The position numbers and the translations under genes are program-made. Shown piece after piece: positions 36,109 to 45,524 of a DNA stretch of 64,000 nt (its first letter is position 1; the number at the start of each line of letters is the position of its first letter). Below the pieces are notes generated by a model. The model saw only the letters and a program-made list of their open reading frames with translations. It made no database searches and had not been told where the DNA came from. Source of the stretch: Massilia putida (GTDB taxonomy: Bacteria; Pseudomonadota; Gammaproteobacteria; Burkholderiales; Burkholderiaceae_D); assembly GCF_001941825.1 (NCBI RefSeq), contig NZ_CP019038.1, positions 2,232,001 to 2,296,000 of the forward strand. The letters are read 5' to 3'.

Positions 36109-38004
36109 TTATTTCCACTCCCCCCGCAACGCCAGCACCTCGTCGTACAGCCCCTCCGGCGTCACCTCCTGCGGCGGCACCGGCTGCCCGACGGCCAGCG
36201 CCAGGCGCGAGCGCAGCCCGCGCGCGAACGAGCGCTCGAACACGTTCGACGGATCGCGCGAGAACACGCTTCCCCACAGCCCGCGCAGCGCCATCGGAAT
36301 CACGGGTACCTGGCTGCGCGCGACGATCTTGGCGATGCCGCCGCGGAATTCGCTCATCTCGCCCGTGCGCGTCAGCTTACCTTCCGGGAAGATGCACACG
36401 AGTTCGCCCTCGTGCAGGGCCTGGGCGATGTCGACGAAGGCCTTCTCCATCAGCCACGGGTTTTCGTGCGCCGGCGCGATCGGGATCGCCTTGCCGGTGC
36501 GGAAGATGAAGCCCAGCAGCGGTATGTTAAAAATGCGGTGGTCCATCACGAAGCGGATCGGGCGCGGGCTCGCGGCCAGGATGACGATGGCGTCGACGTA
36601 GCTGACGTGGTTGCAGACGAGGACCGCGGCGCCCTCTTCCGGGATGCGCTCGACGTCCACCGTCGACACGCGGTGGATCGTGTGGATCAAGAGCCAGGCG
36701 AGGAAGCGCATCAGGAATTCCGGCACCAGCGAGAAGATGTAGATGGCGACGACCGCGTTCAGCAGCGCCGTCGTCAGGAACATCTCGGGGATGCCGAAAC
36801 CGCGCCCGATCAGGAACACGGCGACGCCGGCCGACCCCACCATGAACAGCGCGTTGAGGATGTTCATGCCGGCGATGGTGCGCGAGACGTGGGCCGGGTC
36901 GCAACGCGTCTGGATCAGCGCGAACAGCGGGACAATGAAGAAGCCGCCGAACACGCCCAGCAGCAGGATGTCGGCCAGGATGCGCACCGTGCCGTGCTGC
37001 GCCAGCACCCCGACGGCATCCACCGGCGCCGTGTTCGTGTAGCCGAGGCTCGCGAAATACAGGTCGATGCCGAACAGCGACAGGCCGATGGCGCCGAACG
37101 GCACGAGGCCGATTTCGACCTTGCGGCCCGAGAGTTTTTCGCACAGCAGCGAGCCGGCGCCGATCCCCAGCGAGAAGATCGTCAGCAGCAGCACGAAGAC
37201 GCTGTGGTCGCCGTGCAGGTACTCTTTCGCGTACAGCGGGAATTGCGACAGCACGAGGGCGCCGTAGAACCAGAACCAGGAATTGCCCAGCATCGACAGG
37301 AACACGGTGCGGTTCTTGCGCGAGAAGCCGATGTTGCGCACGGATTCCGCGACGAAGTTGGCGCTGATCTTCAATGTCGGTGCGGGCGCCGGCGACGCCG
37401 GGATGCGCCAGCTCGTGACGAGGCCCAGCACGGCGACGGCCAAGGTCCCGAATGCGACCAGGTGCACGCCGGTGGCGCCGTGGCCCGCGAGGATGGCGCC
37501 CATCACTTCGCCCAGCAGGATGCCGACGAAGGTACCCATTTCGATGACGCCGTTGCCGCCCACGAGTTCTTCCGGTTTCAGGTGCTGCGGCAGATAGGCG
37601 TATTTCACGGGGCCGAACAGGGTCGAGTGAACACCCATGCCGACGACGGCCGCGACGAGCAGCCACAGGGTGTGCGTCAGCCAGCCGGCGGCGGCGATGG
37701 CCATGATGACGATCTCCAGCACCTTGACGAAGCGCGCCAGCCGGCCCTTCTCGACCTTGTCAGCGATCTGGCCGGCGGTGGCGGAGAACACGACGTACGG
37801 CAGGATGAACAGGCCGGGAATCAGGTTGTTGAGCAGCGCGGCGGGCACCGTCGTCCACGACAGCGCGTCATAGGTCAGCACGACCAGCAGCGCCGTCTTG
37901 AACAGGTTGTCGTTGAAGGCGCCCAGGAACTGCGTCCAGAAGAACGGACCGAAGCGGCGCTGGGTCAGCAGGGCAAACTGGCTGGGGTGGTTCGGGTGGC
38001 TCAT
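36109..38004 (-). CDS. Fused MFS lysophospholipid transporter / 1-acylglycerol-3-phosphate-type acyltransferase
   Basis: A 631-residue fusion. Residues 1 to about 415 form a 12-helix MFS transporter like LplT (FWTQFLGAFNDNLFKTALLV at the start). From about 430 there is a PlsC-type acyltransferase with the HX4D motif (NHVSYVD) and FPEGKLTRTG. In enterobacteria LplT and Aas are separate genes that flip and re-acylate lysophospholipids; this version lacks the acyl-ACP synthetase part of Aas. ATG at 38004 is preferred over a TTG two codons earlier. Not obviously in an operon. Confidence 0.88.
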   Translation of the reverse strand: MSHPNHPSQFALLTQRRFGPFFWTQFLGAFNDNLFKTALLVVLTYDALSWTTVPAALLNNLIPGLFILPYVVFSATAGQIADKVEKGRLARFVKVLEIVIMAIAAAGWLTHTLWLLVAAVVGMGVHSTLFGPVKYAYLPQHLKPEELVGGNGVIEMGTFVGILLGEVMGAILAGHGATGVHLVAFGTLAVAVLGLVTSWRIPASPAPAPTLKISANFVAESVRNIGFSRKNRTVFLSMLGNSWFWFYGALVLSQFPLYAKEYLHGDHSVFVLLLTIFSLGIGAGSLLCEKLSGRKVEIGLVPFGAIGLSLFGIDLYFASLGYTNTAPVDAVGVLAQHGTVRILADILLLGVFGGFFIVPLFALIQTRCDPAHVSRTIAGMNILNALFMVGSAGVAVFLIGRGFGIPEMFLTTALLNAVVAIYIFSLVPEFLMRFLAWLLIHTIHRVSTVDVERIPEEGAAVLVCNHVSYVDAIVILAASPRPIRFVMDHRIFNIPLLGFIFRTGKAIPIAPAHENPWLMEKAFVDIAQALHEGELVCIFPEGKLTRTGEMSEFRGGIAKIVARSQVPVIPMALRGLWGSVFSRDPSNVFERSFARGLRSRLALAVGQPVPPQEVTPEGLYDEVLALRGEWK

Positions 38005-38155
38005 GTTCAATGGTGCGGATGGCGGGGATGCGACAATCTACAACACAACCGGCACGTTGAACACACAATGTTGCTGGGCGTGAATCAATGGTCGCGCATT
38101 CCGCTACCCGGATACGCCAAATCCGCGACCATCCACGACCAAGTCGCGCCCGGCG

Positions 38156-39181
38156 TCACCTGATCCGCATCCACGCCCGGTACAGCGGCCCGATCCCGAG
38201 CACCACGACGACCATCCGCGCGACGTGGAACGCCGTCACGACGGGCACGCCCAGGTGCAGCACGCGGGCCGTCAGCGCCATCTCCGCGATGCCGCCCGGC
38301 GACGTGGCCAGCACCATCGTCCCGGGATGCAGGCCCGTGATGCACGCCACGCAGAACGCGAACAGGCCGGCGAGCAGCAAGGTCACGCACGTGCACGCGG
38401 CCACGCTGGCCAGGTAGCGCGGCGCGGTGTGGACGAAACGCGGCGTGAAGCGCGTGCCGAGCGAGACGCCGATGAACAGCTGGCCCGTGCGGATCATCCA
38501 TTCCGGCAGGCGCGAGAGCTGCACGCCGGCCGCCGTCAGCATCATCGCCACGATGAGGGGCCCGATCACCCAGGCGTTCGGCAGGCGCAGGCGTTTGAGT
38601 GCCAGCGCGGCGCTGGCCGTCAGGGCGATGAGCACGCACAGGCCGGCGACGTCGACGCGGCCGGCCAGCGGCGCGAACGAATCCAGGCCGGCGCCCCAGC
38701 CGTGGGCGGCGATCCAGCGCACCGCGAAGGGAATGCTGCCGACGACCATCATGATGCGCAGGCTGTGCGCGGCCGCCACCTTTTCGACGACGGCGCCATG
38801 GCGCTCGGCCTGCACGGCCATCTCGGACGCGCCGCCGACGGCCATGGCGAAGAAGGCCGTCGCGTCGTCGCTGCCGGACAGGCGGCGCAGCAGCGCGCCG
38901 CCGGCCATGCCGAGGCAGATGGCGAAGGAGACAGCGAGCGCGATCCAGCCGAGGTTACGGGCCAGCGCCGCCAGCACGGGGGCGCTGAAGTACAGGCCGA
39001 GGGCCGTGCCGATGGCCCACTGCCCCGCTTCGCGCGCCTGCACGGGCGCGGCCAGCCGCGCGCCCAGCATGCAGGCGAGCGCGGTGGAGAACAGGGGGCC
39101 GATCATCCACGGCAGCGGCGTGTCGAGGAAGATGCAGAGCTGCGCCGCCGCGAACGCCAGCGCGAGCGCGGGGGCGAACAT
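38156..39181 (-). CDS. AbrB-family membrane protein
   Basis: A 341-residue membrane protein with about ten helices and the repeated AbrB-duplication motif (FLDTPLPWMIGPL near 19-31; LPNAWVIGPLIVAMM in the second half; LATSPGGIAEMALTA near the end). The family is named for a putative ammonia monooxygenase/regulator but behaves like a transporter. It starts 11 bases after the ABC ATPase and ends the operon, so it may be another carrier for the same substrate class. Confidence 0.8.
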   Translation of the reverse strand: MFAPALALAFAAAQLCIFLDTPLPWMIGPLFSTALACMLGARLAAPVQAREAGQWAIGTALGLYFSAPVLAALARNLGWIALAVSFAICLGMAGGALLRRLSGSDDATAFFAMAVGGASEMAVQAERHGAVVEKVAAAHSLRIMMVVGSIPFAVRWIAAHGWGAGLDSFAPLAGRVDVAGLCVLIALTASAALALKRLRLPNAWVIGPLIVAMMLTAAGVQLSRLPEWMIRTGQLFIGVSLGTRFTPRFVHTAPRYLASVAACTCVTLLLAGLFAFCVACITGLHPGTMVLATSPGGIAEMALTARVLHLGVPVVTAFHVARMVVVVLGIGPLYRAWMRIR

Positions 39182-39192
39182 CGACAGCTTGA

Positions 39193-40266
39193 TCAGAACA
39201 CCCAGAGCTTCTCGGCCGGCATCTCGAGCCAGTAATTGCCCGGGTCGACGCGGTGCTTCGAATAGGCGCGCACGCTCGCGTTGCCGTGCTTGAACAGGCA
39301 TTCCCAGCGGTCGCCCAGGTACATGCAGGTCGACAGGGGCAGCTTGATGCCGTTCTCCACCGGCTCGCGGCCGATACGCACTTCTTCGACGCGGATCAGC
39401 GCGGACGCGTCGATGTCCGGATCGGACGCGCCGGTGCCGCGCGCCGTCGCGTTCAGCGCCATGCCTTCCACCTGCACGCGCGCCGCGACGCCGTTGCGTG
39501 CGACGACTCTAGCCGGCAGGCGGTTGTTACTGCCCATGAACTCCGCGGTGAACAGCGTGTCCGGCGATTCGTACATCGATTGCGGCGTGCCCTGCTGCTC
39601 GATCTTGCCGTTGTTGAGCAGGAGGATGCGGTCCGAGATCGCCATCGCCTCGGCCTGGTCATGCGTGACCATCAGCGCCGACAGGCCCAGGCGCACGATC
39701 AGCTCGCGCAGGAACGCTCTCGCTTCTTCGCGCAGCTTGGCGTCGAGGTTCGACAGCGGCTCGTCGAGCAGGATGACGGGCGGGTTGTAGACCAGCGCGC
39801 GGGCGATCGCCACGCGCTGCTGCTGACCGCCCGAGAGCTGGTGCGGGAAGCGTTCGCCCAGGTGGCCGAGGCCCAGCTGCGCGAGCACCTCGCGCACTTT
39901 CGGCTCGATGTCGCGCGCGGTCATCTTGCGCAGCTTGAGGCCGTAGGCGACGTTGTCGAACACGGTCTTGTGCGGCCACAGCGCGTACGACTGGAACACG
40001 AGGCCCAGGTTGCGCGCCTCGGCCGGCAGTTCCAGCTTCTTGCTGCCGTCGAACACGCGGCGCTCGCCGATGTCGATCGTGCCCGACTTCGGACTTTCCA
40101 GGCCGGCCACGGCGCGCAGCAGCGTGGTCTTGCCGCTGCCCGAAGGGCCCAGCAGCGCCACGACTTCGCCGCGCTGCAGGTGCATCGACACGCCCTTCAG
40201 GATCGGGTTGGCGGTGGCGCCATGGCCGTAGTCGAGATGCAGGTCGTTGACGGTCAAAACGTTCAT
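39193..40266 (-). CDS. ABC transporter ATP-binding protein (FbpC/PotA type)
   Basis: A 357-residue ATPase with Walker A GPSGSGKTT (about 39-47), Q-loop FQSYALWPHK, signature LSGGQQQRV, Walker B ILLDEPLSNLD and switch VTHDQ. A C-terminal TOBE-like regulatory part follows from about 250. It should drive the permease at 40286. Relatives carry ferric iron, polyamines, phosphoglycerate or 2-aminoethylphosphonate. Confidence 0.88.
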   Translation of the reverse strand: MNVLTVNDLHLDYGHGATANPILKGVSMHLQRGEVVALLGPSGSGKTTLLRAVAGLESPKSGTIDIGERRVFDGSKKLELPAEARNLGLVFQSYALWPHKTVFDNVAYGLKLRKMTARDIEPKVREVLAQLGLGHLGERFPHQLSGGQQQRVAIARALVYNPPVILLDEPLSNLDAKLREEARAFLRELIVRLGLSALMVTHDQAEAMAISDRILLLNNGKIEQQGTPQSMYESPDTLFTAEFMGSNNRLPARVVARNGVAARVQVEGMALNATARGTGASDPDIDASALIRVEEVRIGREPVENGIKLPLSTCMYLGDRWECLFKHGNASVRAYSKHRVDPGNYWLEMPAEKLWVF

Positions 40267-40285
40267 GATGTTGTCTCGCATTGAA

Positions 40286-42100
40286 TTAATTGTGCAACTT
40301 GACGCCGAAGCGCAGCGCGATGCCCAGGCCGATGGCCACGAGCGTGATGTTGATGAACGAGAGCGCGGCCACGAGGTCCGTCGAGCCGCCCGCCCACAGC
40401 GACACGAGCATCGCGCCGATCACCTCGGTGCCGGGCGACAGCAGGTACACGCCCGTCGAGTATTCGCGTTCGAAGATCAGGAACACCATCAGCCAGGCGC
40501 CCAGCATGCCGAACTTGATCAGGGGGAGCGTCACGTCGCGGGTGACGCGGCCGCGGCTCGCGCCCACGGCACGGGCCGCCTCTTCCAGTTCCGGGCCGAC
40601 CTGCAGCAGCGACGTCGACACGAGGCGCATGCCGTACGCGAGCCACACGACGGAGTACGCGAGCCACAGCGCGAAGATCGTCGAGCGCAGCTGGCGCAGT
40701 TGCGGGATGAAGTGCTCCGACAGCCACGCGGCGACACTGTTGTCCATGCCGTGCAGGAGGCCGTCCAGCCAGCTCGGCACGAACAGGAACACCCACAGGA
40801 ACGACAAGCCGGCCAGCAGGCCCGGCACGGCGCGCGGCACGAGCACGCTGTAGTCCAGCAGGCGCGTGACGCCGTCGTTCTTGCGGTGCATGGCCAGCGC
40901 GATCGCGGTGTAGCAGGCCACGGCGAGCGCGCCGCCGATCACGCCGATCAGGATCGTGTTGACGATGCCGCGCACGAGCGACGGCTGCTCGAAGATGTCG
41001 CGGAAGTGCTGCAGCGTGAGCACGTCGGCCAGCTTGACGCCCTCGCCCCAGTACTCGACGAACGAGCGCAGCACGATGCCGGACAGCGGCAGCACGATGG
41101 TCACGAGGATCCAGGCGCCCAGCACGGCCAGCGCGGCCCACTTCCACTTGCCCAGGGCGAGCGGCTTCTGGCGCGCGCCCTTGCCCTTGATCGAGACGTA
41201 TTTGTTGGCCGACTTGAGCAGCCAGCGCTGCAGCATCACGAGCGGCAGGGTCACGGCGACGAGGCACACGGCGACGGCGGCCATGAGGTGGTACGACGGC
41301 GTGCCGAGCTTATTGGTCAGCTTGTACAGGTACGTGGCGAGCACGAGGTGGCCTTCCGGGTCGCCCAGCACGAGCACGAGGCCGAACACTTCGAAGCCGA
41401 GGAAGAACACGAGGACGCCCGCATACGCGAGTGCCGGCATGATCATCGGCAGCGACACGTTGAACATCACCTGCCACGGCGAGGCGCCCGAGACGCGCGC
41501 CGCTTCCTCCACGTCGGAGCCGAGGCTCTTCAGTGCGGACGAGGCGTACAGGTACACGTGCGGCACGTGCGTGAGGCCGGCGATGACGACGATGCTGGTG
41601 AACGAATACACGTTCCACGGGATGAAGCCGAGCAGTTCGTGCATCCACGTCGAGTAGAAGCCCACGGGGCCCATCGAGACGACGTAGCCGAAGCCCATCA
41701 CCATGGGCGACACGAAGATCGGCACGAGCAGCAACGGCGCGATCCAACCGCGGCCCGGCAGGTCGGTGCGGACCATCAGGAAGGCGAGCATGCCGCCCAG
41801 CGGCACGGCGATGGCGGCCAGGCCGGAAGCCAGCAGCATGCCGTTCTTGAAAGCGAGCCAGAAGTCGGCGTCGTCGAAAATGAAACGGAAGGCGTCCAGC
41901 CCGAGCATCTTGTCGGGCATGAAGAACGGCGCCGTCAGGAAGCTCTGGTAGAAGACCAGGAACAGCGGCAGGAAAATGGCCACGCAGGTCAGCAGCACGA
42001 CGACGCCGCGCGTCCAGTTGAAGCGCGGTGCGCGCACGGCCGGCAGGCTGCCGGTGCCGTCGGCGCCCTTGGTTTCCAGTGGCATGGTTGAAGTAGGCAT
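40286..42100 (-). CDS. Fused ABC permease, FbpB-like (two permease units)
   Basis: A 604-residue membrane protein with two BPD_transp units of six helices. EAA-type loops are visible in both halves (LGSDVEEAARVSGASPWQVM; GPELEEAARAVGASRGRV). This double form is typical of iron(III) and some phosphonate or sugar-phosphate importers. It follows the binding protein by 79 bases, which contain a strong hairpin, and precedes the ATPase by 19. Confidence 0.88.
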   Translation of the reverse strand: MPTSTMPLETKGADGTGSLPAVRAPRFNWTRGVVVLLTCVAIFLPLFLVFYQSFLTAPFFMPDKMLGLDAFRFIFDDADFWLAFKNGMLLASGLAAIAVPLGGMLAFLMVRTDLPGRGWIAPLLLVPIFVSPMVMGFGYVVSMGPVGFYSTWMHELLGFIPWNVYSFTSIVVIAGLTHVPHVYLYASSALKSLGSDVEEAARVSGASPWQVMFNVSLPMIMPALAYAGVLVFFLGFEVFGLVLVLGDPEGHLVLATYLYKLTNKLGTPSYHLMAAVAVCLVAVTLPLVMLQRWLLKSANKYVSIKGKGARQKPLALGKWKWAALAVLGAWILVTIVLPLSGIVLRSFVEYWGEGVKLADVLTLQHFRDIFEQPSLVRGIVNTILIGVIGGALAVACYTAIALAMHRKNDGVTRLLDYSVLVPRAVPGLLAGLSFLWVFLFVPSWLDGLLHGMDNSVAAWLSEHFIPQLRQLRSTIFALWLAYSVVWLAYGMRLVSTSLLQVGPELEEAARAVGASRGRVTRDVTLPLIKFGMLGAWLMVFLIFEREYSTGVYLLSPGTEVIGAMLVSLWAGGSTDLVAALSFINITLVAIGLGIALRFGVKLHN

Positions 42101-42141
42101 GGGAATATCCGATCGATTTGAATCCGGCGGTCACTTGCTGC

Positions 42142-42169
42142 CGTCGTCCTCGCTTTCGCGAGGACGACG
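42142..42169. other. Strong hairpin between binding-protein and permease genes
   Basis: Twelve-base perfect arms, CGTCGTCCTCGC and its complement, close a four-base TTTC loop. No T-run follows on the transcribed minus strand. Such hairpins between a binding protein gene and its permease protect the upstream mRNA and lower read-through, giving more binding protein than permease. Confidence 0.65.
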
Positions 42170-42179
42170 AGTAAGCGAC

Positions 42180-43286
42180 TTACTTCTTGCCCGCAGTCGC
42201 CTTCCACTCCTTCAGGAAGGCCATGCGGATGGCCGGATCGAGGTACTCCGCCACGGCCGGGCTGACCGGCAGCGGACGGACGTTCTTCTCGCCCACCTGC
42301 TTGATCAGGTCACTCGACGTCGTTTCGCCCGTGACGTCGGCGCGGATCGCGTACAGCTTGGCGCCGTTAGCGACGATCGTCTGGCCGCGCTGCGACAGCA
42401 TGTAGTCGATCCACAGCTTGGCCGCGTTCGGGTGCTTGCTCGCCTTGTTGATGAACTGGACGCGCGAGATGATCAAGGTGTAGTCCTTCGGCAGCACGAC
42501 GCCCAGCGACGGGTCGGTCTTGGCGCGCACCATCGCGTACGAACCGAGCACGTTGTAGCCGATCAGGTTTTCGCCCGACGAGATCCGCTCCAGCATGGTG
42601 CCGGTCGACGACTGCACGCGCACCTTGGCCGCGCCGAACGCCTGTTCCAGCTGTTTGAATTGCGGGAAGTCGTGCTCGTCCTGCGTCATGAACATGAAAC
42701 CAACGCCGGACTTCTCGATGTCGTACGTCGTGACCTTGTCCAGGAACTTGGGCTGCTGGATGATGCGCACGAAGTCCGCGTGGGTCTGCGGAACTTCCTC
42801 GGGCTTCAGCAGACGCTTGTTGTAGACGAAGGCGGCCGGCTCGAAGGTGGTGCCGTACGCCGTGTCCTTCCACACGGCCCAGCCGGGGATCTTGGACGAT
42901 TCGACGGATTTGTACGCCATCGCGTAGCCGCCCGCGGCCAGCTTCATCTGCAGGTCCATCGCGGAGGACCACAGCACGTCGGCCGTGTCGCCGCCGGCCG
43001 CGTTTTCGGAGATGAAGCGGTTATAGACTTCGGTCGAGTTCATGTCGTTGTACTCGACCGTGATGCCCGGGTACAGCGTGTTGAAGTCCTTGATCAGCGG
43101 CGCCGCGGCCTTGCTGTCGGTGGCGCCGTAGATCACCAGCTTGCCTTCCTTCTTGGCGCCGTCGATCAGTTGCTGGTAGGCGGCGGGATAGCCGGCCGGG
43201 ACCTCCGCCTGCACCTGCGCGGTCAGCGAAAAAGCGGTGGCGGCGATGGCGATGGCGACTGCGGTCTTCTTGATCTTGAAATTCAT
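42180..43286 (-). CDS. ABC transporter periplasmic binding protein (iron/phosphonate type)
   Basis: A 368-residue binding protein with a signal peptide (cut near QVQA-EVP). It shows the FbpA/PhnS-like pattern KEGKLVIYGATDSKAAAPLI (about 47-66) and ADVLWSSAMDLQM. Start at 43286 follows AGGAGACAACC. It supplies the permease and ATPase that follow. Whether it binds ferric iron directly, a ferric-carboxylate or a small phosphonate cannot be told from the residues I can see. Confidence 0.86.
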   Translation of the reverse strand: MNFKIKKTAVAIAIAATAFSLTAQVQAEVPAGYPAAYQQLIDGAKKEGKLVIYGATDSKAAAPLIKDFNTLYPGITVEYNDMNSTEVYNRFISENAAGGDTADVLWSSAMDLQMKLAAGGYAMAYKSVESSKIPGWAVWKDTAYGTTFEPAAFVYNKRLLKPEEVPQTHADFVRIIQQPKFLDKVTTYDIEKSGVGFMFMTQDEHDFPQFKQLEQAFGAAKVRVQSSTGTMLERISSGENLIGYNVLGSYAMVRAKTDPSLGVVLPKDYTLIISRVQFINKASKHPNAAKLWIDYMLSQRGQTIVANGAKLYAIRADVTGETTSSDLIKQVGEKNVRPLPVSPAVAEYLDPAIRMAFLKEWKATAGKK

Positions 43287-43306
43287 GGTTGTCTCCTGGG
43301 GTGTTG

Positions 43307-44269
43307 TCAGTGTTCGCGGACCAGGTTGAATTCCCTGGCCTGTCGGTTGTAATCCATGATGGCCTGCTTGACCCAGCGCTTGAGGGCGTCGCCCGTGAGC
43401 GAGAAGGGATACAGGCCGGCGGTCAGCCGCAGCTGCGCGAAGTCTTGTGTCGCCTGCATGCGGGCGAAGGCGCCGACCCAGCGGCGGTAATCGGCATCCG
43501 GCACGTCGGGCCCCATCCACACGCCGCGGATCACGGGCCACACGATGTCGTAGCCTTGTTCGCGCGCTGTCGGCACCGCCGCCAGCACGCCCGGCAGGCG
43601 CCGTTCGGACAGCACGGCCAGCACGCGCACCTTGCCGGGACCGGCATACAGCACCGCTTCCGAGGCGTCGCCCGAAATCACCTGCACGTAGTTGGCGCTC
43701 ATCGCCGTGAACGTCTCGCCGCCGCCTTCCAGCGCGACGAAGCGCAGGCGGCGTGGCTCGATGCCGGCCTGGCGCGCCAGCAGCGCGATCTTCATCCAGT
43801 CCTGGCTGCCGATGGTGCCGGACACGCCGATCAAGACCTGCTGCGGATCGCGCTTGATCGCATCCATCAATTCGCCGAGGCTGTGCCAGGGCGAATCGGC
43901 GCGCACCGCCACCATCCCATAGTCGACACCGAGCGCCGCGACCCAGCGCACGTCGTCCGCCGTCGCCTTGCCGAACTTGCCCTCGGCGAGGTTGAGCAGC
44001 GAACCGCCCGAGAACGCGACGAGGGTGTCCGGCTCGGCGCGCCGCTGCGACACGAGGGTGTGCCACGCGACGGCGCCGATCCCGCCCGGCAGGTAGGCCA
44101 GCTTGAGTTTCGCGTCAGGCAAGGCCTTTTGGGCCAGCTTGCACGTCAGGTCCATGGCCCCGCCGGGTTTGGACGGGACCACGCATTCGGCGCCGGCGGA
44201 TGCCGCCGACGCGGCCAGCGAGGCCGCGAACAGCGCCGCGGCGGCCAGGAGGTGGATGGCGCGCTTCAT
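43307..44269 (-). CDS. Bug/TctC-family tricarboxylate binding protein
   Basis: A 320-residue exported protein of the Bug family, which binds carboxylates such as citrate for TctAB transporters. The signal ends near SAGA-ECV; the family marks LAYLPGGIGAVAWHTL and VGVSGTIGSQ-type loop are present. No TctA or TctB lies in the operon, so it is an orphan Bug that may act as a sensor for the divergent TctDE-type pair or feed the ABC importer downstream. Confidence 0.85.
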   Translation of the reverse strand: MKRAIHLLAAAALFAASLAASAASAGAECVVPSKPGGAMDLTCKLAQKALPDAKLKLAYLPGGIGAVAWHTLVSQRRAEPDTLVAFSGGSLLNLAEGKFGKATADDVRWVAALGVDYGMVAVRADSPWHSLGELMDAIKRDPQQVLIGVSGTIGSQDWMKIALLARQAGIEPRRLRFVALEGGGETFTAMSANYVQVISGDASEAVLYAGPGKVRVLAVLSERRLPGVLAAVPTAREQGYDIVWPVIRGVWMGPDVPDADYRRWVGAFARMQATQDFAQLRLTAGLYPFSLTGDALKRWVKQAIMDYNRQAREFNLVREH

Positions 44270-44293
44270 GATGTTGCGGCCGCGGGTCGTGGA

Positions 44294-45349
44294 TCAGAAC
44301 CGGTGCTGGATGCCGGTGGTGATGCCGGTCTGCGTGGTCGCGAAGCCCGGATCGTCACGCGACAGGCCCACGAGCTGGCCGTGGTCGGCCTTCGCGTGCG
44401 CGGCCGCCACGTACAGCCAGGTGCGCTTGGACAGCGAGTACATGGCGCGCGCCACGTACATCGTCGGATCCGCGTCCTTCGCGGCCGGCAGGTTCTTCGT
44501 GTTGACGTGGTAGACCGCGCCCGTCAGGGTCCAGGGGTAGACCTCGTAGGTGGCGCCGCCCCAGTACGTGTCGCCCTTCACGTCCGCCGTATTGGCCTTG
44601 CCCGATTGGAGCTTGTAGCCGCGCATGCCGGCGGTGTAGCGCATCGGGCCCGCCTTGTAGTCGGCGCCGAGGTGGAAGGCGGTCGTCTTGTCGCGGTTGC
44701 CGGTGGCGGCCACCGTGTTGCCGTTGACCTGTTCGTACGCCGCCATCAGGCCGACGCCGCTGCCGAACCACGAACCGCCGACCGCATACTTGCGGCTATC
44801 GGCGCTGTTGCCGGCCTGTTCGCCCAGGCCGACGGTGGCGCCGTAGGTGAAGCCGCCGGTGTGACCCGTGTACTTGATCAGGTTGTCGAACGCGGTCGTC
44901 ATGCCGTACTTCGACGGGCCGGTGGCGCTGCCGCTCGTCGCCCACGAATAGTTTGGCGCGAAGCCCATCGGGTCGAACTTGATGACCAAGTCATAGGTCG
45001 TCGTGAACGAACGGCCGAGCAGGACCTGGCCGAAGCCGCCTTCGAGGCCGACGTTGGCCTGGCGCTTGAACAGGTTGCCGTCCTGGGCGCCGGTATCCAT
45101 CAGGATGCCGCCTTCCAGGTTGAATACCGCCTTCAGGCCGTTACCCAGATCCTCGGTGCCCCGGAAACCCCAGCGCGACGTGTTCTTGCCGCCCGAGATC
45201 ACGCGCACCTGGCTGCCGTCGTTGGCGGCGGCGTGGTTCACGTACTCGACGCCGGCGTCCATGATGCCGTAGATCTGGACGTTGGTCTGTGCGGATGCGT
45301 TCAGGGAAAGCGCTGCCAGGACGGCAAGCGCGAGGGCCGATTTCTTCAT
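44294..45349 (-). CDS. General porin, betaproteobacterial type
   Basis: A 351-residue outer-membrane porin: signal peptide 1-20 (ASA-QTN), start of the barrel VQIYGIMDAGVEYV, internal RWGFRGTEDLGNGLKAVFNLE, and a C-terminal Phe (GIQHRF). It is the first gene of a six-gene minus-strand operon and probably lets the substrate through the outer membrane. The promoter has three spaced CTTTCA repeats (complement) close to its -35. Confidence 0.9.
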   Translation of the reverse strand: MKKSALALAVLAALSLNASAQTNVQIYGIMDAGVEYVNHAAANDGSQVRVISGGKNTSRWGFRGTEDLGNGLKAVFNLEGGILMDTGAQDGNLFKRQANVGLEGGFGQVLLGRSFTTTYDLVIKFDPMGFAPNYSWATSGSATGPSKYGMTTAFDNLIKYTGHTGGFTYGATVGLGEQAGNSADSRKYAVGGSWFGSGVGLMAAYEQVNGNTVAATGNRDKTTAFHLGADYKAGPMRYTAGMRGYKLQSGKANTADVKGDTYWGGATYEVYPWTLTGAVYHVNTKNLPAAKDADPTMYVARAMYSLSKRTWLYVAAAHAKADHGQLVGLSRDDPGFATTQTGITTGIQHRF

Positions 45350-45400
45350 AGTGTCTCCGTTGTTGTCATCAATGCGGTCGTTTGCCGCCTCGTGAGACCA

Positions 45401-45446
45401 AGGATAGGGTCGCTTAGCTTTCAATCAGCTTTCACTGAACCTTTCA
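45401..45446 (-). promoter_or_regulatory. OmpR-type direct repeats at the porin promoter
   Basis: CTTTCA occurs at 45418-45423, 45429-45434 and 45441-45446, steps of 11 and 12 bases, so all lie on one DNA face. On the minus strand they read TGAAAG and end just before a TATCCT -10 (45406-45401). This is the usual layout of OmpR/PhoB-family activator sites, and the divergent gene codes such a regulator. Confidence 0.6.
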
Positions 45447-45524
45447 ATATCTGCATTGTGGAAAACACGTAGCATCGCAGCCACGGCGCTTTCGGCGCGC
45501 GCCCTTTGCGCTTACACTGATGCG

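Noticed and set aside
36088..38163. A 691-residue plus-strand frame opposite the MFS-acyltransferase fusion
   Set aside because: Antisense image of a membrane protein; no start signal, no known domain.
40247..42091. A long plus-strand frame rich in His, Glu, Gln and Arg opposite the ABC permease
   Set aside because: The composition is the usual antisense image of membrane protein codons; the permease on the other strand has clear helices and EAA loops.
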